Shown: piece by piece, positions 35,389 to 48,368 of the stretch | Layout of the letters: the number at the start of each line of letters is the position of its first letter | How positions within the stretch are numbered: the first letter of the stretch is position 1 | Assembly (NCBI RefSeq): GCF_963678635.1 | Contig: NC_087062.1 | Location: 76,254,349 to 76,318,348, forward strand | From: Symsagittifera roscoffensis | Lineage: Eukaryota; Xenacoelomorpha; Acoela; Convolutidae | Length of the DNA stretch: 64,000 nucleotides | Direction: 5' to 3' | Program-made: the position numbers and the translations under genes | The notes under the pieces: model-generated | The model's database searches: none | Told to the model about the DNA's origin: nothing | The model's input: only the letters and a program-made list of their open reading frames with translations

Positions 35389-35640
35389 TGGGCGCTGCGC
35401 AGGTAGGGGTGGTGAAATGATAACGTCTCCGCCTCTCAAGCGAAAGGTCGGATGTTCGATGCCCACCACGATCCGGGCTCGTTGCTTGAGAGTGAGGCAA
35501 GATTACCCAGCCCAGACAAAAAAACTAAAAAACTTGCATGCAGTTCTTAAACAGCGGCACATCAGCTGTTCGCGGTGATGAGCTGTACAGCTCGTATGTT
35601 GGTCCTTTCCCTAGTGGATAAATGGTCTTGAAAACAAGTA
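35389..35640 (+). repeat. tRNA-derived SINE with Glu-like head
   Basis: 35402-35475 aligns with a tRNA. An A-box-like TGGTGAAATGATAACG is followed by an anticodon arm CGC-CTCTCAA-GCG (anticodon CUC, Glu-like) and a B box GTTCGATGCCC. The acceptor stem does not pair well, so this is not a functional tRNA. The unrelated tail (GTGATGAGCTGTACAGCTCG and onward to about 35640) is typical of a SINE body. A 19-bp direct repeat (TTGGATTGCCAGAACA) lies just upstream at 35339-35376. Confidence 0.65.
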
Positions 35641-36605
35641 ACACAGAACATTCCTTAGCACGGTAGCAAAGAACAAATATAAAATGAGTCTTTTTCTGAA
35701 GATATGGCTTCTAGGTAGAATTTGAGTTTGAGAAATGTCTTTTGATAAAAAAAAATATTGACTCAACAACGTTTTTGACCAACAACGTTTTTGACTCGGA
35801 AAAGACCGAAAAAAGATAAAATCTTAAATCAACTGTAGAACCGTCCCGTTCAAATTTCTAGATTTATAATTTAAAAAAAAACCAACCCCGTTCTATTCTG
35901 GTCATCTGGGTTTTCTAAAGGGTCTCTAAGTTGGGATTTTTTAACACATAAAATATGGCTTTTCTACATGTGGTTTTTCTAATGTTTCGTCAGAGCTCAA
36001 AAAAGCCAAAATTGCTTAACTAATATTAAATATACAACAACCTATCACCACTGAACCAGAATTATCTGGTGTTCCTTAATTTTTGAACCATACCATAATA
36101 CGTCTACAGCGCGCGCATTTTTAAGCGGAGTTGAAAATAACGGATTTAAGAACTGTTAGAATATAAAATCTCAGTTTGATCACAAAATACGGCAATACCG
36201 TTAAATAGTGCAAATTTCCTCCCTAAGGAAGGGCCAGACCATCGGGAGTAGCTGATTGCTCTGCAATTAATTCAGAACTTTCTGAGACTTAAGAAAAAAC
36301 TATTTTTGCAATGAGAAAGTTTAATTTGAGTTTTACACCGCCTTTTCTCTACAATGAGAAAAATTCTAAGGGAGATTCTTTGCAATTAGCTTCTTAGGAT
36401 TTTTTTTGCGAACATATTTGAACTTATTTGCTTGTTTGCGAACATATTTCAACCAGATCTGATGTTTATTTGCACACTTTCATTATAAGAAAAAAACAAA
36501 AGACAAAAAATCAGGGTTTTGCAGATTTTAAACCTTGATCTTTGCCAGTTGTTTCGTCTAAAAACTTAATTGCTCGTACATCTCGTCGCAAAAATATCAA
36601 TCAAT
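35641..36605. other. AT-rich stretch, no gene seen
   Basis: No open frame of interest on either strand. A short direct repeat, CAACGTTTTTGAC, occurs twice at 35765-35795. GCGAACATATTT also occurs twice near 36410-36450. Confidence 0.4.
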
Positions 36606-36790
36606 TGTGGGGGGCTAGTTAGAGAATGTCAATAATTTCAGTTCATATTGTTCAGTTGCGAGAGTTCAGTCTATCACTGCAAGTGTTAACAGGTAACTGC
36701 CTGTCAACCAGTATAAAGCTATTTCTGACCACTATATCAATCGTTTTACTGGATTAAGTTAGGGTTGTTGAAGTAACGGATTTAGACTGA
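36606..36790 (+). repeat. 5' LTR of gypsy element
   Basis: Starts TGTGGGGGGCTAGTTAGAGA. Shares AGTTCATATTGTT, AGTGTTAACAGGTA and TTTACTGGATT blocks with 41950-42150 in the same order. The exact 3' edge is set by where similarity fades (GACTGA). Confidence 0.78.
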
Positions 36791-38439
36791 TACGTTTTAT
36801 CGACCCTTTTTTTTGACGAGCCAATGTTGGTGAAGGGAAAAAATCATGAAGAAAGTCTGGATTTTTTATGCAGAGTTAAGCGGAATAGCGGCCACGAGCA
36901 ACCTAAAAGGGCAGTAACGGAAAATAGAGCGCGACCCATTTAACTTCAATATGAAAAAACGGGACGTCCTGAATGAAATGTGAAAAAAAAATCACCGGAG
37001 AAGGCATTCACGATAGCCATCTCATTTTAAAAAAATACGCCAAAAAATACAAAGAAAATTTGGTGGGAACCTCTACAAGCGGAGACCCTCTACAAACTAT
37101 CAACTATCACGAAGGACCAAAAATGACGGACAGTAACGCATGCTGCGACTGCGACCAAATAAAAATCACACAGGAGGACCTGTACAATGTCCCTCACGAT
37201 CACCGATATGCAATTTATGCAAGAATGTAGGCCACTAGTGGAAAACATGCATAAGAAAACAATTGTCACGCGGTGGATGTTCGGTTGATCGACTCAAGAG
37301 AAAGATGTGTCGAGGACAAGGACGGCCGCTCGGATGAAGTATCATTGCAATACGCGAAAGCAGTTGTTCTTCAAGAAGGAAGCATCGCTGGTCATCGGAA
37401 AGCTCAGATAGCTATTGAAAAATGACGATACGTCAAAGGAGATAGAGGGAGAGTCACCTAAAGGTACCATGGCCTAAACTGAAACTCGCAACCAATGGAT
37501 GAAAATAATGATCAACAGCAGGTCGCTCGTATCAATATTTGAAGCGTTGGACCTCAGAAAAATCCAAGCGAAGGCAGTAATCCAATTGAAACCGTAGAGC
37601 ACAGAGGACGAAGGACTTCGCTAATACAACATGATCAAAAACAACCGAATCAGATTGAAAAACGCGAAACTGGCATTGAGTCGATGAAAAACCTGAATTG
37701 AAAGTAGAGTGATCGGTGGCAACAGACAATCAATGGTGGGAAAAGACCTGCTTAGCAAGATTCATCTACAAACTGTGCAGAGGAGTCGCTATCATGAACA
37801 CGCCGAGAGAGGACTCCGTTGAAAGCACAAACCAAACAATAGAAGACGGAAAGACGCCGATCCGTGGCACTAATACTTCGGTAAGCATTTTGCCCAACTA
37901 ATAACTAAAATTAGGAATAGTTTTTCGCAAGCTGATTTTTTGAAACTTGTTTCCGGTAAAATAAAAAGGCCACAGGCTACCGATAACGATAACGCTACAA
38001 ACAAAAAAGCAAAGAGAAAATGAAAAATTGCAAGACCAGATTTAAATACAGAAACTTCAAGCGTATTCGAATCGATATTTCGTATCAACAATGATAACCA
38101 CACTGAAAAGCCAGATCCAAAAAATTAGGACTGAAGTCACAATAACTCACTAAACAGGTTCACAAAATCAAATATCAAATGCTAAACCTGATGGTATGTG
38201 GATATCATAGGGCACTTATTGGGAGAGAAGACCCAAAGCAATGTATTTTTAGCAACAAGGGATTTGAAGTTCGCGTATGGTCAATAACCAACAAGCCAAG
38301 AAACGAAAAATTATTGTAACTATTCTAGTGTAGGGAAAAACTCTACCGGTTCTAATCGACCCCGAACTAATTTATAGGTCATAATATTATCGCCAGCTTA
38401 GTTTCAACGGGTGATAAACTCAGTTTTTAGCGAGTTCCC

Positions 38440-39520
38440 TCAAACAAAAGAACTTTTTGACGATATACTAATCACAACCAAGAGAACTGAAATTGAACAG
38501 ATCTCCTTGTAATAAGAACTTAACAAAAACTGCATCACAAGAACCTATCAGCAAAATGCGAGTTTGCGATACGCGATTGCAAATGGTTGGGCTATTGAAA
38601 TACAAAAGCAGGAATGCAGCCACTGAAACGGAAAACGACGCCAATTGTAGCGTTAGCCGCCACTAAAACAGTAACGCAACTTAAACTCCTCACGGGCTAA
38701 ACAAATAGTCTCGTCAATTACCTACCAGCGTTGATAGACCTATTTTTGCCACTCGAAATCTTAAAAGTATGAACAAAGCTTAAATTGGACTGAGGAGAGC
38801 GAATTAATTATTTAATTTTTTTTCGATCAGGGAGTAGCAAATATCAAGGAGCTAAAGCTTTTGATATCCACAAAGTGTAGTCTGCGACGCGAGCCACATT
38901 ACTTGGGAGCAAATTGAAACAGCTAGGATCCAAAGAGACGGCCAATCTTAATCTTATCGCGATTTCTTATCGAGGCTGAAAAACGTTTCAACCAGCGAAA
39001 TACTGGCTGTAGTGAGTAAGCAGAAAATTTTTTTATCATAGAAAGAAAAATTACAATCCACCTTCACCCATGGTTTAAAGTCGGTTAAATGTTTTCTGTT
39101 TTTGTTTCTCGTTGGCTGAGACGTGGTTAAACTGAAAAGAAACTGTTTTAAGACACTATGGAAATGAAAAAACATGGAATGATTTTTCAGGAGCTTAACC
39201 AAAATACACGGTCTGTTCTGATTTCAATAACTTTTGCTACCGAAATCATACTTTTAAAGAGTAGTTTTATAGATTTTTTTCTAAATAATTTGTCCAGACA
39301 AACATTCTCTTAAACCGTAATTTGCTCATAGCTTGTGCTCGATAACGAAATCGAAAAGATTCAATCTGTCTAACTACCTGGTTATTTTCAAAAAATATTT
39401 TTATTTTGTTGTCATTTCTTTTCAACAATGTGGATAAGAGTTTATGATCTGATATAAAAGCAAAACATAATGCCTTAGTATAAATATTGAACGGAATTAA
39501 CAAGTTAAACAATTTGTTTC
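38440..39520 (+). pseudogene. Gypsy reverse transcriptase/RNase H pseudogene
   Basis: The FDD catalytic box and the downstream thumb and RNase H entry motifs (CKWLGY, PLKRKTTPIVAL, NSLVNYLPALIDLFLPL) appear in the order and spacing of gypsy pol. At least several in-frame stops and frame changes lie between them. It would have copied element RNA into DNA; it cannot be expressed as one protein now. Confidence 0.7.
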
Positions 39521-41949
39521 TTTCTTGAAAATAACTAGATGGCTAGACAGATAGATTTTTTTTCGGTTTCGTCAACGAGCACAAACTAAGAGTAAAATAC
39601 CTTATAGCAGATTATTTGTCAAGAAAATCAAGTTACCTGCCGAACCTCAAACCCAAAACAAAAGTATGATTACGATACCAAAAATTATTGTAAGCAGAAT
39701 ATATCTCGGTAACGCACCTGAAAAATCACCCCTTGGTAGTTCATTTTCAAAGCGTCCAAGAACTGGTTGCAATTAATTTAATCATGTCTCAGCCAATCAA
39801 AAGCAAGAATGAAAAAATTTCTTACTTAAATTAGCGGTTTATGGTGAAAACTCATGCAATCAGAATCGATCGGCATACATCAATTACTACCAACAAAAAT
39901 CTAGTGTTCCTGATAAATCGATCCCTTGTTTCATTAAGTTACTTTTTTGGCAAGATCCCTAATAGCGTTAAGCCCGAACTTGGATACTGTGACCAATTTA
40001 CGTTGATAGACCCGGAAACTGACAAATCAGTACGAGTAAATAGTTGAATCTATTAGTTCAAATTTCCCAGATGAACTATTTCCCATAGTTCAGGCTGATC
40101 GAAAAGGGATACCAATAGTACCAACACTCTTTTATACTGTAAAAAAAATAACTTCCTTGTCTGAACTGTTTTAACTTTGAATTTATCGCATCAAACAACG
40201 CGTGATAAATATTTGAGGAAAGTACGCAAAGTGTTACAGAAACGCAAAAACTTTATAAAATTGAACAAATATAAACAAAAATTGAGCGCAAACGAACTAT
40301 CGCTCCAGATTATTACGAAAAGCGGAACATGTTCGAGGCGGCCCGGAATGTTTAATTTCTATGGATGTACTGTAGTCCCAAAGCTAACGCAACATACTGT
40401 CAACATTGCACTGATAAGAAACTAAAAACACAATTACCTAAGGTAGAAGAGAGAGAAAATCTCAAACCACGGAAATCAAAACAATGTCTGCTTTTGGAAT
40501 TCTGGGGTTCAATTAGCTCTATAAACGAACATAAAATTAAGTTTTGGTCGCGACTGATTGGCTTTCAAAGGTGCCATCAGCTAAAATCACCGCATTGGTT
40601 ACAATGGACAAGTTTATGAAATTTTGAAAATTACATATTCCAACACGGTGTGCCGCGAAAGTTACATATTGAATAAAGGTCTTGTTTTGCATCAAATCAA
40701 TTCAAAAGTTTTCCAATAGAAAGGGAATAGAATCAACTTAATCTACGGTGAACAATCATCGAGGTACGTTTTTAGTGGAGAGAACAATCGATAGTCTGAA
40801 AAAAATGTACTTACGCCACGGAAAGTGATAATAAACTACTCGAGGCAAGGAATAAGAGGGCATTTGGGGCTCTTTGGTTTACGAAAAAATCTAATACTAA
40901 ACGCATCCCGTTCAAAGCACATCGCGAAAGGGAAACCAGGAGCAAGTTGAGTCATCGTACCAAAAAACCGAACCTGAAAAATCTAATTTAGGAGAACGTA
41001 CTGAAGCAAAATTAATCTTGCTCACATTAAAAAGATCCCGTTTTCGAGAAAGTCGCATACTCCTAGCACGCCAGATGGGAGCAGAGATTGATTCTGCTGT
41101 ACGCCCCAGCAACGAGGAATTCCCCAATCAAGCTATCATTTGACCAGCAAACTCACACTGAAAAATAGAACCATGGAGACGAAATTCTGAGCAGGGAAGT
41201 TTACCAAGGCAACAACCTGAACTTGTACCAGAATACGGCGAGCAAGTCGCACAAACGGTATAGACTACTCAAATGTGAAATAATTTTAAAATCTAGACAT
41301 CATGTCAGACTATATAATAGGTGTGTTCCTGGGAAAAGTCCCGCAACAGTGATTCCGAAATCGCCTTTAACGGCAAAAATTAGGAAACCAATTATTTTGC
41401 GCGAGATCCTATGAAGCGCGAAGCGGGCCATAATGACGAGCCCAAAATCAAAGCCAGCCAAGATCTGCAGCCGCAAAAGCCGAAAACGATAGAATTCGAC
41501 GATTGCGATAGCGACGAGGCGAGACCTTCTGAAACGACACCGCTGAAACTATAATGGTTGTAATGGCACAATTTGAAGCCACAGCAACCGGGCAGAAAAA
41601 CAGAGGAGTGGAATCCAAAAAGCAAACAGACCAGCATTGGTTTCCAGGAAGTTCTTTCGAACAGCAGTCAGGAAAAGTCAGAAATTCAGAGGGAGAGAGT
41701 CCATAAAATTGACCGAATACTTGACGCGAAAACCGGTTGACAAAATGGGAGTGATAATTGACTCGGTCCTGAAGGAAACTAGAGGACATTCAAGGGGGAA
41801 GGAAATAAAAAAAATCCAAGAGGCGACAAACACAGAAAATTCATATTCTAGGGAAAGGGACGGCGAAAAGCCTAAAACTCAAAACAGTTCCTAAAACTAT
41901 CATAATAAATTTAATTTCTATGTATTTACACTTTAAATCCTAATGGGAA

Positions 41950-42150
41950 TGCGAGGGGCTACTTATACGATGTCAATCATTTGAGTTCATATTGTTTAGT
42001 TATGAGCGCTCAGTCCATCGCTGTAAAGTGTTAACAGGTACCTCCCTGTTAAAATCAGTATGTAAGCTTTCTAGCTAAATCTGACCTTCCAATCAGAGTA
42101 TTGATTTACTGGATTGATTTACGGTTGTTGAATTATTGGACTTGAACTGA
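41950..42150 (+). repeat. 3' LTR of gypsy element
   Basis: Starts TGCGAGGGGCTACTTATACG and follows the same block order as the 5' copy, with a 15-20-bp insertion around TATGTAAGCTTTCTAGC. It ends near TTGGACTTGAACTGA. Confidence 0.78.
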
Positions 42151-42228
42151 ATAAGCTCCACGGTTTTGATGTTTAGTCTTAGAAACTTTCCTTTGTGTTC
42201 CAAGCGTTTAGATACATGTGAGACAGAA

Positions 42229-42982
42229 TCAGTCATCAATTTTCATCTTAAATGTGCTGAAGGTGCATGTAGCGATTCTTGAATAGTTTGCGTCAAATCC
42301 AGCTTTGCTCTGGAGTTCTCTTCCACCTAGTTTTTGAGAAGGGTCCACAAATTCTTCATAGGGTTCGGGAAACATTGGTTGCCCCGGCAAAGTTTGAATA
42401 TCGAACTCCGATAACATCTGCGTTTCAAGGGAAGTATGACGGGTCGCGCCATCCTGTTTCAGGATCCAACCGTCCGGATAAATAGCCTTAGCATAGGGCA
42501 TGAATTTTGAGAGGACTTCACAGTGTGAGCTGCCTATTATAAACCTTTCTTTTTTTTAAAAAAAGAACCCTGTAACGATAATTCATCTAAAGCATAACTT
42601 TATTGAAGAGCTTCCGGCACAGTATACAGTGGCGGCGTTCTTCTAGTACTGCACCAAAATCGAAACCTGTTTCTAGATGTAGCTGAAAGATGCACTCGTT
42701 GGATAAAGAAAATGTCCCCCAAATGATACCTTTTTCACGTCTCACTGACGATTTTTTGATTTTGCTGGTAGAGGGATGTGATATCAGCGATGATTCGAGC
42801 AATTGCGTTTTGATTTGCTTTAAAGATGACATGCGCCGCATCGCGGAGTGATGCACATAGTCTTTCCCATGTTGTTGAAGTAATATTGTGTTATAGTTCG
42901 GTAAGAAAAATTCGGGTTTTTTTACGGTGACTGAGAGTTTTTGCATGATTTGAAGTAGTTTTGCTAGGGTGACCACCTTCAA
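42229..42982 (-). pseudogene. Tc1/mariner-like transposase fragment, frameshifted
   Basis: Two minus-strand frames lie in order. The first (42982-42587) contains IIWGTFSLSNECIFQLH, resembling the W-x-x-V-x-F-S-D-E region with the first catalytic Asp. The second (42501-42229) contains YPDGWILKQDGATRHTS, resembling the W-x-x-Q-Q-D-N-A-P-x-H-T box with the second Asp. The first Asp position reads Asn, and 85 bp with a frame change separates the frames. The helix-turn-helix N-terminus and the last acidic motif were not recognised. Confidence 0.65.
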
Positions 42983-43261
42983 ATATTTGACATTTCGATA
43001 GTTTTCTCAGAAAATTCAATAGCCGCTGATAAAATTAAACATCTTTGCTAGCCTTCCGGCAGAGATATTCAAGTAAGTTTCGTTTTTATAGGAGCCTAGA
43101 AAATAAGACGACAAGCAAATTAGATGACCGTAAAAAACGGAATTTAGATAATAACTCTTGTGAAATTAGATGACAAGATCTGGGCCAACAAAAGTTTTTA
43201 TTTAGAATACATTTACACAAAAACAAAAAGGGTATATGATCACATAACTCATCCAAATTAT
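42983..43261. other. Short stretch, no gene seen
   Basis: AT-rich sequence between the transposase fragment and the R3 repeat. Nothing is recognised on either strand. Confidence 0.35.
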
Positions 43262-44200
43262 TTTTGTAAATAATTTTATACACAGAAGCGAAGCTGAGCT
43301 TCGCACCACTTGCGATACAAAACAAGAAAGACGCTAAGTCGAAAAAAATAGAAAAAGTCGAAAAAACGAGATCAATCAAAATGAATTAGGCTAATTGTGG
43401 AAAAATGCCAAGACAAAGCCGAAGCACAAACTCTTTAAGCTGAAAAAAATCAACAAGACTTATAAAAAGTTAATAAATCTATCTGGCCCTGAAAACACAC
43501 ACGCATACACTCACAACTTTATTTGCTCATCACATACAACAATACAAGGCCACTAAGCCTATAGAACATCGGCCGAAACCTATGAAACCGAAAAAGGAAA
43601 ACTAAAAAAAAACAAAAAAAAATCAAAAAAATTTAAGATTAATAAAAATTAATTAAGTTCACCTCACCCTCAAAACACACACAAGAACATACAAGCTGTT
43701 TTTCGCCCGTCTCAGTTTGAGACCATTAAGTCAGCCTACTATAAACCGAAATCTATCAAACGGGAGAAGAAAAGAAAAAGAACAAAATTTTTGTCATGAA
43801 AGTCAATAAGATCTATAAAATATATAAAATTTTTAACACAATGTGCAATTTACGGGAGGCGCAATTAAGTTTGCATTAAAACAACTCAAAAATAAAAAAA
43901 AACAATAATTTTAGATTGAAAAATTTTGGTCAGAATGAAGTTTTTAAAAATAAAAAAAACACTAAAAGCAACTACAATGCAACTTGCGTACACAAAAAAA
44001 AAACAATTCTACGATGTGGCAACTGATCCGACAAAACATATGAAGACAAACAAAAAGCCGACCGATGAAGTGTACCTAACGGAATTTTTACTATGAACTG
44101 TAGCTATGAACTTATTTCTGTGAATAAAATTTTTTACGGGGGAAAAATTCTAGTATTCGATTGCAACACCCTAAGTGGTTGCAAGGGTAAAAACGTTGAA
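43262..44200 (+). repeat. Interspersed repeat family R3, longest copy
   Basis: Begins ACACAGAAGCGAAGCTGAGCT, with a GAAGCGAAGCTGAGCTTCGC hairpin. It then has two diverged internal repeats around AACACACACAAGAACATACA (43490 and 43675). The block AACAATTCTACGATGTGGCA follows at about 44003, and it ends in a GCAACACCCTAAGTGGTTGC hairpin (44164-44183). Related pieces occur at 46195, 49088-49570, 56145-56400 and 61725-61805. No protein is encoded. Confidence 0.65.
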
Positions 44201-44984
44201 TCGAAAAACGGAATTTCTTTTCTGAATTGCAAAAGTTATACAACTTTGGCATCCATGACTTGATTAACCGGTTGGACAACCAGTACTTGCTCCACCAAAA
44301 GTTAATTTAAGTCAGTAACAAATTTCACGCAATTTACACGTAAGATATCGTCTAGATTCCGTTATTTTTTGATCGTCTAGTTTGTTTGTCGTCTAGTTTC
44401 TTAAACACCATTTGTATTGGAATGATGAAAAAACGTGAAATAAGACTTTGATGTCGCGGAAGTTTTCAAGAATTATGAACACTAAAAAAAATAAAATTAC
44501 TTGAGTGACTTGAATTTCTGCTAAATCAACACAAAACAAAATACTTTTGACTCAGATTGACTACAATTTTGAGGCAGCGTTACTTTCTATACGCAACTCT
44601 CGGTACCACGAAGAAACGACTTATGGATGTGAGTGAAAGATAGTTTTAAAGCTCTGTAAACCACAATTTGAATTCCTATAAAACATTTTGAAAACAAAAT
44701 TCCATTGCAGAGAAAAGTGTTTTAATTACTTTAAGGCTAATTCCCCAATTCGCCAGTCCTCAGTAAGCTTTTTTCAGATTTCTTTGATTTCTAATGTTTT
44801 GCGGATAGCATTCTTTGGCACTTACCAATCATTATCATCAGTACGAATTCAGTCGCTGTATCAGCTTATATTTCATTTGATAGATTTTTAGGCAACCGGA
44901 AAATTAATAATCTCTGACTGCCGAAGAAACTGACGGATCAATTGTGACCAACGTAGCTCTTTTTTTCTTGATATTAGTTTGGAT

Positions 44985-45289
44985 CAGTGGCGTGCGCAAA
45001 AGTGGCGTGCGCATCAGTGGGTTGATTCGAAAAAAAAAATTGAAAATTTTATCGTCCTCTTTTAGGTCGACCAATTTGATTTTCCGAGCTCTCCGAAAAT
45101 ACTTTAAGCCTATTTTGCCAAAATTTTCTGCACCGCAGGAAAATTTTTGAAAAAAAAACACGTTTTTGAAAAAAACAATAAATATGACGTTTTCAGCACT
45201 TTTCAGCACGTTTCAACTCGGCGTTTTTTCGGCGCGCAATTCCCCTTCAAATTTAATTACATTGTTGCACCCACCTCGGCACGCTACTG
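44985..45289. mobile_element. hAT-like MITE family A, copy 1
   Basis: 305 bp with terminal inverted repeats CAGTGGCGTGC at the left and GCACGCTACTG at the right. It is flanked by 8-bp near-direct repeats GTTTGGAT and GTTTTAAT (6 of 8). It shares an internal GGTCGACCAATTTGATTTT block and a G-CACCGCAGG-AAATTTTTG block with copies at 46902 and 51855. No transposase is present, so it depended on an autonomous element elsewhere. Confidence 0.8.
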
Positions 45290-45559
45290 GTTTTAATTTT
45301 TCTGTTACAGTTTTGTAGCGCAATCAATGTTTGGTTTTGAAAATGGTCATTTTGGTTTAAAACCCAAAAAACTTCAAAAGTCTAATAACACGTACAGTGG
45401 ACGGTGAACTAACTAATTTTAGGAAATTTTCTAAATTGAATTGAGAATTGAGTTCAACCAAAAAATGAAAGAATGAAAAAGCCAAAAAACTAGTTTTTCT
45501 ATTTTTAATAAGTCTTCTTACACATGAAATTGCGTATGGGGGAAGGTCTGCTGACAAAA

Positions 45560-46000
45560 CAAATTTTTAAAACTTAATTTTTGTCTTTTTTTTCAAAACA
45601 AAACTATCTTTGACGCCTTGAAGGTCTCACAGGGTAGTCCAAGGCGTGGCTTTGATAAGCAGCAGTTTTGCTGTTCGAGTTTTTGAATAAATTGAAGGAA
45701 AACTCATGATAAAGGTGGTGTTTTTTATTCAGACTTATTTCGATTTGTCAACGGAGCGGTTTTGACAAACTTTTATTTACCATCTGAAGTATGATGCTGT
45801 GCTGAGCTCAAATCTATACAGATATTCTGTTGTGTATTTTTCAATAGCTATAGGGCTTGAAAAAATGATCAATTTGCAATAACTAACGCGCAATATCGGT
45901 TTTAAAATGCGTAAGCGACGAATGGAATAACGTCATATTGAACTGAGGCAACAAAATTGGTCTTATTAGTAAGCAAACTTTTTTTTTCAATTTACTACTT
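45560..46000 (-). repeat. Repeat family R1, diverged copy
   Basis: In the same orientation as the copy at 9095-9616. It shows a worn terminal block (GGTAGTCCAAGGCGTGGCTTTGATAAGCAGCAG), then GGTGGTGTTTTTTATTCAGAC, AACTAACGCGCAATATCG and AATGCGTAAGCGACGAATGG. The hairpin is decayed. It looks like the end of one copy followed by the start of another. Confidence 0.5.
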
Positions 46001-46194
46001 GTAAAAAGTTTTTCATCGCTGTAAAAAGCTTCCAGGTTTTACTCTGACTCCCTGACACTAGCACTCATCTTTGCTTATAGAATGATTGAATTGAAAAAGA
46101 CTAATTTTAGAAACAAAGACTGGGTATATTGTTGTGCAGAAATTTGAGTAGCAAAACATTTCAATAAAAAAAATTGATGCCAGCCCACCGGAAA

Positions 46195-46260
46195 ATCTAA
46201 CACAGAGGCGAAGTTTTGCTTCGCAAACACTAGCGAGAACACGACACAAAAGCAGCTCCA
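46195..46260 (+). repeat. Repeat family R3, fragment
   Basis: AACACAGAGGCGAAGTTTTG followed by CTTCGCAAACACTAGCGAG repeats the hairpin end seen at 43280 and 49105. Only this end is present. Confidence 0.5.
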
Positions 46261-46901
46261 TAAAGTTCAATTCGCCTCGAATCAGCAAAAAACTCAGCAA
46301 CGTCTGCGCTTCGAACTTGCGAACTAAAGATTAATAGCCTCACACTCTAGCCACTAGCCACGGAAACTTAATATTCATAGTGAAAAAATAGTCACAACTA
46401 AAGCAGGGAACAGATGCTATGCAATTTTTAATGCTAGAGTGAAAATTATATATAAGTGAAGAACACTTTTAAGAACACTTATATTTGCGAGTTAGGTTAG
46501 AAAAACAAAGAAGGTTCGTAACAATACAGTAAGCTGACGCTAGAGTAAGAAAGTCAAACTAAAAACAAATGAAGAAAACACTATTTTCTTACTTTCCCTA
46601 TTACATTTTTTCCGGTGATATATTACAAATAGTGGTAGATGCAATTTCAAAAGCTGGATAGTCTTTTGTTATACTTCTCACATTTCACATGAGTTTGGCA
46701 GTCAAAACAATCATTAATACACTAAAAATCATTCGTTTTATTCAAGATACAGGAATAAATGAAAACAACAACCGTTAGCGGTAGCAATTAGCACAGAAAT
46801 TGACAGGCATATTCATTTTTGCAAAACACAAAAAAAAACGAGTAATAGATTCGTTGGATTTTTCTTTGTTGGATCAGAAGAAATAATATTTTATAGTAAA
46901 T

Positions 46902-47277
46902 CAGGCGCGAATCTAGGAATTTCTCGAAAGGGGGTGGATTTTCAAAACATTTTTGCAAACTTTGTCGACGTTGTTGATTTTGTGAACTCTCCGAAACCAC
47001 TGTAAAGACCCAAATTAGCTGCGCCGCAGGCAAATTTTTGAAAAAGGCCAAAAAAGGCGTTTTTAGGCACTTTTTGGAAAATCTTGAACAAAAATCTTGA
47101 ACAAAAATCGCGTTTTTCGGCGCGCGCTCCCCCTCAAAGGCGCCTTGACACAAATTTTAAGGCCAGTCAGCCAAAAATGGATATCTCAAAATAATACAAA
47201 GATATAATGGGGGACCCTTTGGGTCGGCTGGGGGTCGAATCCCTGAGGTGGGGGTGTCCCCCCTAAATCCGCTACTG
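46902..47277. mobile_element. hAT-like MITE family A, copy 2
   Basis: 376 bp bounded by CAGGCGCGAATCTAGG and, inverted, CAGTAGCGGATTTAGG. The 8-bp flanks are TAGTAAAT and CAGTAAAT (7 of 8). The interior shares GCGCCGCAGGCAAATTTTTG and TTTTTCGGCGCGCGCTCC with the copy at 51855. Non-coding. Confidence 0.85.
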
Positions 47278-47299
47278 CAGTAAATACTAAGGTGTGGAG

Positions 47300-47600
47300 G
47301 TCTTCACCTACAGGAATTCGACCCTCTGCTGACGCAAAGGGTCTCCTTTTGATACTATTTTAAGACATCCAATTTTGGTGGCTAACCGACCCTCAACGTT
47401 TTCGAAAGGCGTCAATATTTATTAACTTCTAGGGGAGCGCGTTTAAAAAAAATGCCAGGAACTTTGGTGAAAACAGGGTCTTTATAGTGATTTAGGAGAG
47501 CTCCGAAAATAAAATTGGTTGACCTAAAAAAAGTCGTCGGAGTTTTCGAAATCCTAGATCCCCCTCGAAAAAATCCTAGATCCCAATCCCCCCCCCCCTG
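47300..47600. mobile_element. hAT-like MITE family A, reversed partial copy
   Basis: This has the inverse orientation of copies 2 and 3: GGTTGACCTAAAAAAAGTCG, CTAGATCCCCCTCGAAAAAATCCTAGATCC, ending in a C-tract and CTG. The start is unclear and no target duplication was found. It sits directly beside copy 2, about 20 bp away. Confidence 0.55.
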
Positions 47601-48368
47601 AAGAGTAATTGTAAAAGAAGAAATAAATTCAAAAGACTGCCTTAGCATGCAGTGAGATTTCTCAGTTTAACCTACTTTCACTCAATTAGTATAAAACTTT
47701 TAATCAGCGTTAAAGTTTCCCATCCTTGAAGCCCGAATTTTAAATGCAAAAGTTTCAATATGATCACTCTTACAAAAAAGCTTTGTTCCCATCACTTGAC
47801 AAAGTGAAAAGAAGGATTTTTTAAATAAGTTTACACAGTTTCGAGGAAAATTGGTTTGCTTATTTTTGGTTTTCAGAATGAATTGAACAATTGGATCACG
47901 GAATCAGATTAGAGGATTTCTTTTTCTCAGTTTTAGCTAATTAGTCTTCCATTACAGAAAAAAAACACAGAATTTTAGGAGAAAAAATGATAAAAATCAT
48001 TGAACTAGAACAACAATTTATTTTTGAATTATTTTCCTAAATCATAAAAAGGCGGGGCATCGAAAAGAAGCAAAAAAGCCAACTTTTGGTCGAAACCTTT
48101 CAGAAACTTCACAAAAACGGCACTTTAAGCCAGTATGTTTATTTCTAAAATTCACCTACGGCGAAATTTTTTTTAGCGGAATAAATTTTTTATAGAAAAT
48201 CAATTTAGTTAAGAAAACGTTCGCAAAATTTTTGAAAATTTTCTGAAAAACCCCTTTCCCCTACAGAAAATCATAGACCGACCAGCGCCTGCCGCAAAAG
48301 CTATGCCATTGTTCGGTATAAACTTAACATAAATTTCCAACTATGGATCTAATTGAATCAAACAAGAT

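Larger units (their letters stand above)
36606..42150 (+). mobile_element. Gypsy-type LTR retrotransposon with both LTRs, decayed
   Basis: Two matching ends (36606-36790 and 41950-42150) enclose 5.2 kb in which gypsy polyprotein pieces are read on the plus strand. A reverse transcriptase active-site box reading FDDILIT is at about 38455-38480. The K-C-E-F-A...W-L-G-Y and following PLKRKTTPIVAL region, joining reverse transcriptase to RNase H, is at 38550-38780. Possible integrase debris lies at 39841-40620. Stops and frameshifts are frequent throughout. No target-site duplication was found. Diverged LTRs (about 80% by eye) point to an old insertion. Confidence 0.8.

Noticed and set aside
41448-41789. 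Minus-strand 113-codon frame rich in Ser, Phe and Cys
   Set aside because: Lies inside the plus-strand gypsy element and has no homology; likely chance in a GC-richer patch.
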